From Pararhodobacter sp. (GTDB taxonomy: Bacteria; Pseudomonadota; Alphaproteobacteria; Rhodobacterales; Rhodobacteraceae): a stretch of 59,639 nt of DNA. This document shows, in pieces, positions 46,913-55,038 of this stretch (positions are counted from its first letter, which is position 1; each line of letters starts with the position of its first letter). The notes beneath the pieces were generated by a model that saw only the letters and a program-made list of their open reading frames with translations, was not told where the DNA came from and ran no database searches. The DNA lies in the NCBI GenBank assembly GCA_020832545.1, contig JAFIEK010000023.1:1-59639 (forward strand), in the 5' to 3' direction. The translations under genes were made by a program, and so were the position numbers.

Positions 46913-47736
46913 GCCCGTGTCCCAGCGCGGCGCTCGGCCACGATCTGAGCCAGGATCGACAGCGCAATCTCATCAGGGGTGATGGCGTGGATATGCAACC
47001 CGGCGGGGGCGTGAACCCGCGCCAGTGCATCGGCCGCAACGCCGTCCGTGCGCAGGGTATCAGTGAGCGCTGCAAATTTGCGATGACTGCCGACAAAGGC
47101 GATGTATTCCGCCCCGCTTGCAATGGCGGCGCGCAGCGCGGCCGCGTCGCCCTTGCCCTGTGTGGCAACCACGACGAAGCGCGGCACCCCCGGTGCGGTG
47201 TCAAAGGCGAAACTGTCGCTCAGCGCCTCTACGTCCGGCACAGCGCCACTTACCTGACCGGGCGCGCAGAGCATGCGATAGAAATCAAACCGGCCCGCCA
47301 GTTCCGCCAGTGCCAGCGCCACCGGCCCGTTGCCGCAGATCACCAGCCGGGGCTGAGGCAAGACGGGCTCCACAAAAATATCCATCGACCCTTTCGACGG
47401 GCAGCCATTGCGGGCAAAGCGCACGCCTGCGCGTTCCTCGCCCGGATGCACGCCCTCGGCATCCAGCAATTCTTCTGGTCGCAGCGAGACGAACTGCGGC
47501 GCGCCCGCGCGCATCGCTTCCAGTGCTGCCTTGGCGACGGCTGCCCGCGCACAGCCACCGCCTACCCAGCCTTGCGCCAGCGTGCCATCGGCCAGCACCA
47601 GCGCCTTGGCCCCGGGTTTGGCCGAAGTGGCATCAACCGTGCGCACCACGGTCGCCACGGCAAACGCCAGCCCCTCGCGGCGCAGCCGCTCAATCTCGTC
47701 ATTCATGCGGATCTGGTTCTTGGCGGAAAAGGTCAC
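46909..47736 (-). CDS. XdhC/CoxF-like molybdoenzyme maturation protein
   Basis: A 275-aa protein of the XdhC/CoxI family, which handles the molybdenum cofactor for xanthine or CO dehydrogenases. Motifs are GWVGGGCARAAVAK near the N-terminus and a Rossmann-like C-terminal half with ICGNGPVALALAEL, VVVATQGKGD and YIAFVGSHRK. The GTG at 47736 overlaps the coxE stop; ATG 47706 is an alternative start. It corresponds to the coxF/coxI genes of known cox clusters and is therefore expected to serve CoxL. Confidence 0.87.
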   Translation of the reverse strand: MTFSAKNQIRMNDEIERLRREGLAFAVATVVRTVDATSAKPGAKALVLADGTLAQGWVGGGCARAAVAKAALEAMRAGAPQFVSLRPEELLDAEGVHPGEERAGVRFARNGCPSKGSMDIFVEPVLPQPRLVICGNGPVALALAELAGRFDFYRMLCAPGQVSGAVPDVEALSDSFAFDTAPGVPRFVVVATQGKGDAAALRAAIASGAEYIAFVGSHRKFAALTDTLRTDGVAADALARVHAPAGLHIHAITPDEIALSILAQIVAERRAGTRA

Positions 47737-48971
47737 AGGCGGGCAAGCTCCGGTTCAAGTGCTACGAAATCGGCGAGCGTGGCGGCGGGGGCGAAGAGGT
47801 CAAGATGGGGCAGGGCGGCCTGCATGCCCTTTGCCACCGGCGCATAGCCCTGCCAGCCCTTGAGCGGGTTCAGCCAGATGATCCGGCAGCCGCGCCTGCG
47901 GAGCCGGGCCAGCGCCGAATGCAGCGCCTCGGGCGCGCCGGTGTCGTAGCCATCCGACAGGATCATCACCACCGTGCGTCCGTTGACCTGCCGCCGCGCA
48001 GGGCCGCGGGCGAACTGCTCCAGATTGGCACCGATCCTTGAGCCACCGCCAAACCCTTCGGCCAGCAGCGTCAGCCGGTTGAGCATGCGCAGCGGGTCTT
48101 CATCGCGCAGCGCGTCAGAGATGTGCACAAGGCGGGTGTGGAAAAGCCAGGCGTCTGTATCTGGGTCTGCGCGCATCAGCCCGGCGACAAAGGCCAGATA
48201 GGGCCGCGCATAGCCCATCATCGAACCTGAGACATCGCACAGCGTGACAATGCGCACCGGCCTGTCAGGCCGCTTGCGGCGCGCCAGTCGCAGAGGTTCG
48301 CCGCCGGTGGCAAGCGAGGCGCGGATGGTGCGGCGCAGGTCGATGGCCTGACCCCTGCGCGCGGCCCGGCGTCGGCGTGAGCGGCGGTCTCGGATCGCTT
48401 TGCCCAGTCGCGCGGCGATAGCTTCGGCGTGGCGAATGTCCTGCGCGGATACCAGCGTGCGCAGGTCCTTGCGCATCATGTTCGCCACCTCTGTCGCGAT
48501 CAGCCTGCCGGTGCCGTCCGCGTGGCTTTCACCCTCGCCCTTGCCGTCATCGGGCTGATCAATCGCGCCGGTACCAGCGCTGTGCTGTGCGCTGTCATCA
48601 ACCATGGCACGGCGGCTGTGTTGGGTGTTGCGCGGGCTGGTGGTGACACTGGGGCGCACCCGGCCTGCATTCAGCCAGAAGGCATCGAACAGTTCCCCAA
48701 ACCGCTTCGCCTCTTCCGCTGTGCCTGCGCAGACGCTCTTCAATGCCATCTGCACGATATCGGGTGAAAGATCACTCAGATGGGTCAGCGCGGTCAGCGC
48801 GGTCTCAGCCTCGGCGACGCCCAGCTTGAAGCCGTTGTCGCGCAGATGGGCGATGAAGCCGGACAAGCGGGCGGCCGTGCCGGGGTCGCGCGCGGCAAAC
48901 CGCGTCGCCCGGGACGGGCGCGCAAGCGCGAGGTCGCGTGAGGGTCGCGCAAGGGCCAGTTCACGGCTCAT
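47733..48971 (-). CDS. coxE: CoxE, VWA-domain CO dehydrogenase maturation protein
   Basis: A 412-aa cytoplasmic protein with a C-terminal von Willebrand A domain. The MIDAS motif is LCDVSGSMMGYARPYLAF, and SDGYDTGAPEALHSAL follows. CoxE works with the MoxR ATPase CoxD to insert the Cu-S part of the bimetallic centre in Oligotropha. The N-terminus has a tandem octapeptide LALARPSR repeated twice (about residues 5-12 and 14-21), and a basic RRSRRRRAARRG stretch lies in the middle. The start overlaps the coxD stop by four bases. Confidence 0.92.
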   Translation of the reverse strand: MSRELALARPSRDLALARPSRATRFAARDPGTAARLSGFIAHLRDNGFKLGVAEAETALTALTHLSDLSPDIVQMALKSVCAGTAEEAKRFGELFDAFWLNAGRVRPSVTTSPRNTQHSRRAMVDDSAQHSAGTGAIDQPDDGKGEGESHADGTGRLIATEVANMMRKDLRTLVSAQDIRHAEAIAARLGKAIRDRRSRRRRAARRGQAIDLRRTIRASLATGGEPLRLARRKRPDRPVRIVTLCDVSGSMMGYARPYLAFVAGLMRADPDTDAWLFHTRLVHISDALRDEDPLRMLNRLTLLAEGFGGGSRIGANLEQFARGPARRQVNGRTVVMILSDGYDTGAPEALHSALARLRRRGCRIIWLNPLKGWQGYAPVAKGMQAALPHLDLFAPAATLADFVALEPELARL

Positions 48972-49846
48972 GCCGCTTTCCCCGCCAGCCTCGCCGCCAC
49001 CTCCAGCGGGATCGCGGCGCGGTCGGCCTGCGTTTTCAAGAGCGTTGCCAGTGCCGCGACCAACACGGCGGGGTCAGTTGTCAGGTCGTTCACCCCCAGC
49101 CCGGCCAGCGCGGCGGCGAAATCCAGCATCTCGGCCACGCCGGGCTTCTTTTCCAGATCCTCGGCACGCAAAGCCTGCACGAATGCCACGATCTGCCGCC
49201 CCAGCGCCGCTTCCACCTGCGGGCAACGCGCGTGCAGGATCGCCAGTTCGGTCTCGCGGTCGGGGTACTCGACGTAAGTGTAAAGGCACCTCCTGCGCAA
49301 AGCATCCGACAGATCGCGCGTGCCGTTCGCCGTGAGGATGACATAGGGGCGCGAGGTGGCGCGGATGGTGCCCAGTTCGGGCACAGTGATCTGGAAATCT
49401 GACAGAACCTCCAGCAGATAGGCCTCGAACTCCTCATCCGCGCGGTCGATCTCGTCGATCAGCAGCACCGGGGGGGCAGCGCGACGGATTGCAGCCAGAA
49501 GCGGGCGCTCCAGCAGAAACTCTTCGGAAAAGAGCCGCTTCTCGGCCTCGCGCGCGCTTTCGCCATCCTCGGCGGCAGCGCGGATTGCAAGAAGCTGGCG
49601 CTGATAGTTCCATTCATAGATCGCCTGTGCAGCGTCCAGCCCCTCATAGCATTGCAGGCGTATCAACTCGGCCTCCAGGACCGCTGACAGGGCGCGTGCG
49701 ATTTCGGTCTTGCCCACCCCCGCCGCGCCTTCCAGCAGCAGCGGGCGGCCCAGAGCCATCGCCAGATGCAACGCCATCGCCAGATCGGGGGCGGCAACAT
49801 AGCCCTGCGCGGCCAGCCGTTTTTGTAGGGTTTGCCAGTTGTCCAT
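48968..49846 (-). CDS. coxD: CoxD, MoxR-type AAA+ ATPase for CO dehydrogenase maturation
   Basis: A 292-aa MoxR-family AAA+ chaperone. Walker A is GAAGVGKTEIA, Walker B is VLLIDEIDRADEEFEAYLLEVLSD and the sensor region is VILTANGTRDLSDALRRRCLYTYV. In Oligotropha CoxD is needed to activate the Mo-Cu site. ATG 49846 is chosen because MDNWQTLQKRLAAQGY is the normal family N-terminus. The only good ribosome-binding site, GGAGGG (49883-49878), is 31 bases away but a hairpin (49876-49857) folds out most of that gap. An alternative ATG at 49891 would overlap coxL. Confidence 0.9.
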   Translation of the reverse strand: MDNWQTLQKRLAAQGYVAAPDLAMALHLAMALGRPLLLEGAAGVGKTEIARALSAVLEAELIRLQCYEGLDAAQAIYEWNYQRQLLAIRAAAEDGESAREAEKRLFSEEFLLERPLLAAIRRAAPPVLLIDEIDRADEEFEAYLLEVLSDFQITVPELGTIRATSRPYVILTANGTRDLSDALRRRCLYTYVEYPDRETELAILHARCPQVEAALGRQIVAFVQALRAEDLEKKPGVAEMLDFAAALAGLGVNDLTTDPAVLVAALATLLKTQADRAAIPLEVAARLAGKAA

Positions 49847-49856
49847 GGGTTGATGC

Positions 49857-49876
49857 GGGGCGCCTGCAGACGCCCC
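49857..49876 (-). promoter_or_regulatory. Hairpin between the coxD ribosome-binding site and start codon
   Basis: On the minus strand GGGGCG and CGCCCC (6 bp, 8-base loop) stand between GGAGGG (49883-49878) and ATG 49846. Folded, the gap falls from 31 to about 11 bases, a normal Shine-Dalgarno spacing. Confidence 0.4.
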
Positions 49877-49883
49877 GCCCTCC

Positions 49884-52301
49884 TTATCCATGAAGACCAA
49901 GCTGATTGGCGATCTTCCAGATGCGCCAATGGTCATGCGGCATGTGCGCGTGACGCAAACCAAACGCGCGGAAGGCATCATGCACCGCGTTCGAGAACGC
50001 GGGCACACCACCCACATTGGGGCTTTCACCCACACCCTTGGCCCCGATGGGGTGGTGGGGCGAGGGGGTTTCGGTGAAATCGGTGGTGTAGTTGGGGGTT
50101 TCCCACGCAGTAGGAATGAAGAAATCCATCAACGTGGCGGTCTTGCAATTGCCGATATCGTCATAGGCAATCTCTTGCCCCATGGCGATGGCCAGCGCCT
50201 CGGTCAGGCCACCATGCACCTGCCCCTCGATGACCATCGGGTTGATCCGGGTGCCGCAATCATCCAGCGCATAGAACTGACGGATTTCGTGCTCGCCGGT
50301 ATCCACGTCGATCTCCATCACGCAGATATAGGCCCCGAACGGGTAGGTCATGTTCGGCGGGTCATAGTAGCTGACGGCCTCCAGCCCCGGCTCCAGTCCC
50401 GGAATGGCCTGATTATAGGCGGCATAGGCGATGTCTTTCATGGTCTTGAACCGCTCAGGCGCGCCCTTGACCACAAAGCGGTCCACATCCCAGTCCAGAT
50501 CGCCCTCATGCACCTCCAGCAGCCATGCCGCGATCATCTGCGCCTTGGCCCTGATCTTGCGACCCACCATCGCCGCCGCTGCCCCCGCAACCGGGGTTGA
50601 ACGCGAGCCATAGGTGCCCAGACCATAGGGCGCGGTGTCAGTGTCGCCCTCCTCTATGGTGATGCTGTCGGCGGGCAGGCCGATTTCCGAGGCAAGGATC
50701 TGCGCGAAGGTCGTCGCATGGCCCTGCCCTTGACTGATGGTCCCCAGCCGGGCAATGGCGCTGCCGGTGGGATGAATGCGGATTTCGCAGCTGTCGAACA
50801 TCCCCATGCCTAGAATGTCGCAATTCTTGACCGGGCCTGCGCCGACGATCTCGGTGAAATGGGTCAGGCCGATGCCCAGCAGCTTGCGGGTTTCGCCGCG
50901 CTTGAAGGCCTCAACTCGCCCGGCCTGCTCGCGCCGCAGCCCGGCATAATCCACCGCAGCAAGCGCTTTGTCCCAGGCGGTATGGTAGTCGCCTGAGTCA
51001 TATTCCCACCCCAGCGCCGAATGATACGGGAACTGATCGGCGCGGATGAAGTTGATGCGCCGCAGCTCGGCGGCGTCCATCCCCAGCTCGATCGCCAGCA
51101 CCTCGACCATCCGCTCGATGAAATAGGCAGCCTCCGTTACCCTGAATGAGCAGCGATAGGCCACGCCGCCGGGGGCCTTGTTGGTGTAAACCCCATCAAC
51201 GCCGACATAGGCCACCGGAATGTCATAGCTGCCGGTGCAGATGTGGAAGAACCCGGCGGGGAATTTGGTGGGGTCGGCACAGGCATCGAACGCGCCGTGG
51301 TCAGCGGTGACATGGCACCAGAGGCCGGTGATTTTGCCCTCTTTGGTGGCGGCGATCCTGCCCTTCATCCAGTAGTCACGCGCAAAGGCTGTGGCCATCA
51401 GGTTTTCCATCCGGTCCTCAACCCATTTCACCGGGCGCCCGGTGACAATGGAGGCGACGATGGAACAGACATAGCCGGGATAAACGCCGACCTTGTTGCC
51501 GAACCCCCCGCCGATATCGGGCGAGACCACGCGGATATTGTGCTCTTCAATCCCCGAAAGCAGGCTGGCGACGGTACGCACCACGTGCGGGGCCTGAAAG
51601 GTGCCCCAAAGGGTCAGCTTGCCGTTGACCTTGTCCATGCTTGCCACCGCGCCGCAGGTTTCAAGCGGGCAGGGGTGGGTGCGGTGGTAATAGATCATCT
51701 CTTCGGCCACGACATCGGCGCTGTCCAGCACCTGCTCGGTCGCGGCCTTGTCGCCCTCTTCCCACAGGAAAATGTGGTTGTGGTGGCGTCGCGGGCCGTG
51801 GGCACCGGCGCTCTGTCCTTCCAGATCCTCGCGCAGCACGACATCGCTTTCCAGCGCCGCGAAAGGATCGGTCAGAACCGGCAGTTCCTCATACTCCACT
51901 TCGACCAGTTCAACAGCATCGGCGGCGATATAGCGGTCTTCGGCCACGACAAAGGCAACCTCCTGCCCCTGGAACAGCACCTTGCCATCGGCCAGCACCA
52001 TCTGCTTGTCCCCGGCCAGCGTGGGCATCCAGTGCAGGTTCAGGGGCGCAAGGTCTTCGGCGGTTAGCACGGCGATGACACCGGGCAGGGCCAGCGCGGC
52101 TTCCTTGTTGACCGAGATCACCCGCGCATGGGCATAGGGCGAGCGCACGAAATCGCCCTGCAACATGCCGGGCAGCTTGATGTCATCGACGTAATTGCCC
52201 TTGCCTTGGGTAAACCGCACATCCTCGACCCGCTTGCGCGAGCAGCCCAGGCCCTTGAGATTGGCGATGCGTTCTTCACGGCTTGGCGAAAGATCGTTCA
52301 T
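49884..52301 (-). CDS. coxL: Aerobic CO dehydrogenase large subunit, form I
   Basis: Molybdenum-copper catalytic subunit that oxidises CO to CO2 (805 aa). The active-site loop AYRCSFR (residues 381-387) carries C384, which binds copper next to molybdenum, and identifies true form I CoxL rather than a form II homologue. The C-terminal GVGESPN glutamate acts at the Mo centre. It lies in the form I order coxM-coxS-coxL. The start ATG 52301 overlaps the coxS stop by four bases; a longer upstream frame runs through coxS and is rejected. Sequence supports real CO oxidation capacity. Confidence 0.96.
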   Translation of the reverse strand: MNDLSPSREERIANLKGLGCSRKRVEDVRFTQGKGNYVDDIKLPGMLQGDFVRSPYAHARVISVNKEAALALPGVIAVLTAEDLAPLNLHWMPTLAGDKQMVLADGKVLFQGQEVAFVVAEDRYIAADAVELVEVEYEELPVLTDPFAALESDVVLREDLEGQSAGAHGPRRHHNHIFLWEEGDKAATEQVLDSADVVAEEMIYYHRTHPCPLETCGAVASMDKVNGKLTLWGTFQAPHVVRTVASLLSGIEEHNIRVVSPDIGGGFGNKVGVYPGYVCSIVASIVTGRPVKWVEDRMENLMATAFARDYWMKGRIAATKEGKITGLWCHVTADHGAFDACADPTKFPAGFFHICTGSYDIPVAYVGVDGVYTNKAPGGVAYRCSFRVTEAAYFIERMVEVLAIELGMDAAELRRINFIRADQFPYHSALGWEYDSGDYHTAWDKALAAVDYAGLRREQAGRVEAFKRGETRKLLGIGLTHFTEIVGAGPVKNCDILGMGMFDSCEIRIHPTGSAIARLGTISQGQGHATTFAQILASEIGLPADSITIEEGDTDTAPYGLGTYGSRSTPVAGAAAAMVGRKIRAKAQMIAAWLLEVHEGDLDWDVDRFVVKGAPERFKTMKDIAYAAYNQAIPGLEPGLEAVSYYDPPNMTYPFGAYICVMEIDVDTGEHEIRQFYALDDCGTRINPMVIEGQVHGGLTEALAIAMGQEIAYDDIGNCKTATLMDFFIPTAWETPNYTTDFTETPSPHHPIGAKGVGESPNVGGVPAFSNAVHDAFRAFGLRHAHMPHDHWRIWKIANQLGLHG

Positions 52302-52789
52302 TCGGCGGCCTCCTGTGCGGCGTTGATCTCGCTGGCGGCAGCGAGGATCGACTTGACGATGTTCTGATACCCGGTGCAGCGGCACAGATTGCCCGCCATG
52401 CCAAAGCGCACCTCGTCCTCGGTGGGGGCGGGGTTTTCCTGCAAGAGGCGGTGCGCGCGGGTGATCATGCCGGGCGTGCAGAAGCCGCATTGCAGCCCGT
52501 GATGCTCACGGAAACTGCGCTGAAGGACATGCAGCGCATCGGGCGAGCCCAGCCCCTCGATGGTGGTGATTTCGGCGCCATTGGCCTGCGCGGCGAACAC
52601 GGTGCAGGATTTCACCGATTTGCCGTTCATCTCGACGGTGCAGGCCCCGCAATGGCTGGTTTCGCAGCCGATATGCGCGCCGGTCAGGTTGAGGCGTTCG
52701 CGCAGAACATGGATCAGTAGTTCACGCGGCTCTGCCAGTAGTTCTTCGGCCTTGCCGTTCACGGTCAGCTTGATGTGCATTTTGGTCAT
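52298..52789 (-). CDS. coxS: Aerobic CO dehydrogenase small subunit, two [2Fe-2S] clusters
   Basis: Iron-sulfur subunit that carries electrons from CoxL to CoxM (163 aa). The plant-ferredoxin-type cluster uses C42, C47, C50 and C62 ([10 protein letters not shown]...SC). The second cluster uses C101, C104, C136 and C138 (CGFC and CRC). ATG 52789 gives the standard N-terminus [13 protein letters not shown]. coxM ends 11 bases upstream and coxL overlaps downstream, so all three subunits are translated together. Confidence 0.96.
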   Translation of the reverse strand: MTKMHIKLTVNGKAEELLAEPRELLIHVLRERLNLTGAHIGCETSHCGACTVEMNGKSVKSCTVFAAQANGAEITTIEGLGSPDALHVLQRSFREHHGLQCGFCTPGMITRAHRLLQENPAPTEDEVRFGMAGNLCRCTGYQNIVKSILAAASEINAAQEAAE

Positions 52790-52799
52790 GATGCCCCCC

Positions 52800-53654
52800 T
52801 CAGGCGCGCGACCAGGCGCGCTGGATCGCCCGGGTGATGATGATGCCCGCCACATGGCGCTTGAATGCGACCGGGCCGCGGTTGTCCTCGGTCGGGTCGA
52901 TATCGGCCAGTGCGGCCTCGGTGGCGGCCCTGATGGCCTCGGGCCCGCAATCAGTGCCGGTCAGCGCCTTGGCGGCGGCTGGCGACCAGACGGGCGTATC
53001 GCTCAGATTGGTCATGGCGACGGAGGCATGGGCAACGCGCCCCCCCTCCTTGCCGATCAGCACGGCGGCGGCGGCGGTGGCATAGTCGCCGATCTTGCGT
53101 TTCTGCTTTTCGTAGGCATAGCCACCGGGCGGGGCGGTGAAGCGCACGGCGGTCAGGATCTCGTCCTCTTCGCGCGCGGTCATATAGGCGGCCTCGTAGA
53201 AATCGCGCGCCGCAACTTCGCGCGCACCATCCGGGCCAGTCAGCAGAAACGCCGCCCCCAATGCCTGCATCAGCCCCGGCATGTCATTACCGGGATCGCC
53301 ATTGGCGACATTGCCGCCCAGCGTGCCCATGTAGCGCACCTGCGGATCGGCGATCTGCAAAGCTGCCTCGCGCAGGATCGGTGCGACCTTGGCCAACCCC
53401 TCATGCGCGATCAGTTCTGCCTGCGTCACCATTGCGCCGATGGTGACGGTGTCGCCGTCGATGGAGATGCCTTTCAGTGCGTCGATGTCCTGCAGATCGA
53501 TCAGATGTTCGATGGCAGCCATGCGCAGTTTCATCATCGGTATCAGGCTGTGCCCGCCGGCCAGAACGCGCGCCTCGTCACCAAGGCGTCGCAACAGGCT
53601 CGCGGCGGATGTGACATCCACTGGGCGATGATACTCGAATGCGGCTGGTATCAT
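52800..53654 (-). CDS. coxM: Aerobic CO dehydrogenase medium (FAD) subunit
   Basis: Flavoprotein subunit of CO dehydrogenase (284 aa). The FAD-binding motifs AGGHS (32-36) and TLGGN (111-115) are present. The N-terminus [11 protein letters not shown] is canonical and starts at ATG 53654 after GGGAGG. A longer frame upstream is rejected. It is the first structural gene of the operon and lies 199 bases downstream of the MHYT-LytTR gene, with possible regulatory repeats between. Confidence 0.96.
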   Translation of the reverse strand: MIPAAFEYHRPVDVTSAASLLRRLGDEARVLAGGHSLIPMMKLRMAAIEHLIDLQDIDALKGISIDGDTVTIGAMVTQAELIAHEGLAKVAPILREAALQIADPQVRYMGTLGGNVANGDPGNDMPGLMQALGAAFLLTGPDGAREVAARDFYEAAYMTAREEDEILTAVRFTAPPGGYAYEKQKRKIGDYATAAAAVLIGKEGGRVAHASVAMTNLSDTPVWSPAAAKALTGTDCGPEAIRAATEAALADIDPTEDNRGPVAFKRHVAGIIITRAIQRAWSRA

Positions 53655-53753
53655 GGTGTCCTCCCTTGCCCGGCTCTCGGGCCTTTGTGCGGCAAGGGTT
53701 AGATCGGACCGGGCGCGCAGGCCGAATGACAGAACATCAGATCCGCCAGCTTT

Positions 53754-53793
53754 TGCACGAGCTGCGAAATGCCTGCACGAACGGCGTATGCAC
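53754..53793 (-). promoter_or_regulatory. Direct repeats upstream of coxM, possible LytTR sites
   Basis: On the plus strand TGCACGA occurs at 53754-53760 and again at 53774-53780, a period of exactly 20 bases, and a partial TGCAC follows at 53789. LytTR-domain proteins bind paired direct repeats about two helix turns apart. The repeats lie 100-140 bases before coxM and just after the MHYT-LytTR gene. The assignment is inference. Confidence 0.4.
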
Positions 53794-53809
53794 ATGCAGC
53801 ACGGGCGGC

Positions 53810-53824
53810 GGGGGCTGCGCCCCC
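53810..53824. other. GGGGGC/GCCCCC hairpin between the regulator gene and coxM
   Basis: GGGGGC (53810-53815) pairs with GCCCCC (53819-53824) around TGC. It is the same hairpin core as the dispersed repeats but has no conserved tail. On the minus strand no T-run follows, so at most it is a weak attenuator between the regulator gene and coxM. Confidence 0.45.
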
Positions 53825-53853
53825 TTCAGGCAGGTCTAACGAGCGACACGAAG

Positions 53854-54951
53854 TTACAGTCCCAGGACGGTACGCACTTCGGACAGGCGCGCCCGGCTGA
53901 CGGGCACCTTTCCAAGGGCGGGGGCTGAGTCGAAGTAGCAGACCCCGGTGTCCTTCTTGCGCTCAAAGCCGCTGACGTGGTTGCGGTTGACGAGGTAGCT
54001 GCGATGGGTGCGTACGAAATCGTTCTGGGGCACGCGGGCTTCGGCTTCGGTGATCGACCAGGGGCAGAAGAGTTTCTGCGCGCCGACGTACAGCACTGTG
54101 TAGTGGCCTTCGGCGCGGATGGCGGCCACCGCACCAGCAGTGGTGAAGCGGGTTTGGCCATCCTTTTCATAGGGGATGGTGCTGACCGAGGGGCGGCCCT
54201 CGGGTTCGGCGTTGAAAGAGGCCACAGGCACGGGCGCAGGCGGTGCATGGGGGGCGAAAGTCACGCCGGTCAGCAAAAAGGCCCCCGACAGCACGAACAC
54301 CGACAGCGTCACCCCGAAGGCCAGCACCCCGTTGCTGATCAGCGGCCCCGTGCCCAATGCCCCTTCGGCCAGCACGAAGCCGGTGCCCGCCATTGCCGTG
54401 AAATGCACAGCAAATACGGCCAGCCCAAAGCCCAGCGTGCCCAGCACGATGTTGCGCGGGGCGCGTTTGTCATAGGCGATCAGGAAGGCCGCCACACTGA
54501 GTGTGACCGAGGTCGCGAGCGCGATCACGACCCCTGCGAAGCCATAAACCGGGCGGCAGATCTGCATGCCGGACATGCCCACATAGTGCATGACCGGAAT
54601 ACCCAGCCCCACAATCAGACCGGCCAGCACCACACGCGCCCGGGTGCGCTGCCCGAAATGTACCACCAAAAGCGCCAGCCCGGCGATCAGGATCGCCACC
54701 AGTGCCGAGATCAGGGTGATCAGCGAATCATAATAGAACTGGATCGGCAGTTGCAGCCCCAGCATGGCCACGAAATGCATGGACCAGATGCCGCCCCCCA
54801 GTGCCACAGCTGACATGGACACCACCAGCTTGCGCTGGCCAAGCGGCAGTGCCGAGGCCCCGCGTGTCAGCGACAGCCCCGTGAACCCCGCCATCAGCGC
54901 CACCGCCAGCGAGGCGACAACAAGCAGCCAGTCATGCGTGTAATCGAGCAC
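53854..54951 (-). CDS. MHYT-LytTR membrane regulator of the cox operon
   Basis: A 365-aa membrane-bound regulator. The N-terminal half has about seven helices with three MHYT motifs: MHFVAM (58-63), MHYVGM (121-126) and VHFTAM (182-187), thought to bind a metal and sense CO, oxygen or NO. The C-terminal LytTR DNA-binding domain (about 265-360) includes RTHRSYLVNRNHV. This is the CoxC/CoxH architecture of Oligotropha. GTG 54951, nine bases after GGAGG, gives the family N-terminus (V/M)LDYTHDWLLV; a longer frame is rejected. It lies upstream of coxM on the same strand. Confidence 0.88.
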   Translation of the reverse strand: MLDYTHDWLLVVASLAVALMAGFTGLSLTRGASALPLGQRKLVVSMSAVALGGGIWSMHFVAMLGLQLPIQFYYDSLITLISALVAILIAGLALLVVHFGQRTRARVVLAGLIVGLGIPVMHYVGMSGMQICRPVYGFAGVVIALATSVTLSVAAFLIAYDKRAPRNIVLGTLGFGLAVFAVHFTAMAGTGFVLAEGALGTGPLISNGVLAFGVTLSVFVLSGAFLLTGVTFAPHAPPAPVPVASFNAEPEGRPSVSTIPYEKDGQTRFTTAGAVAAIRAEGHYTVLYVGAQKLFCPWSITEAEARVPQNDFVRTHRSYLVNRNHVSGFERKKDTGVCYFDSAPALGKVPVSRARLSEVRTVLGL

Positions 54952-55038
54952 CCTTGAGTCCCTCCCCGACCCAAAGCCCTGCCCGGCGACGCTATCAAAG
55001 CCGCCCGCGCCCCGCAATAACGCCTGTGCTGTCAGCCC

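Noticed and set aside
49902-50035. Upstream extension of coxD into coxL
   Set aside because: It overlaps the conserved CoxL C-terminus in another frame and adds no MoxR-like sequence.
50000-52300. Long open frames on the plus strand opposite coxL
   Set aside because: They are shadows of the strong codon bias of coxL in GC-rich DNA and show no protein family features.
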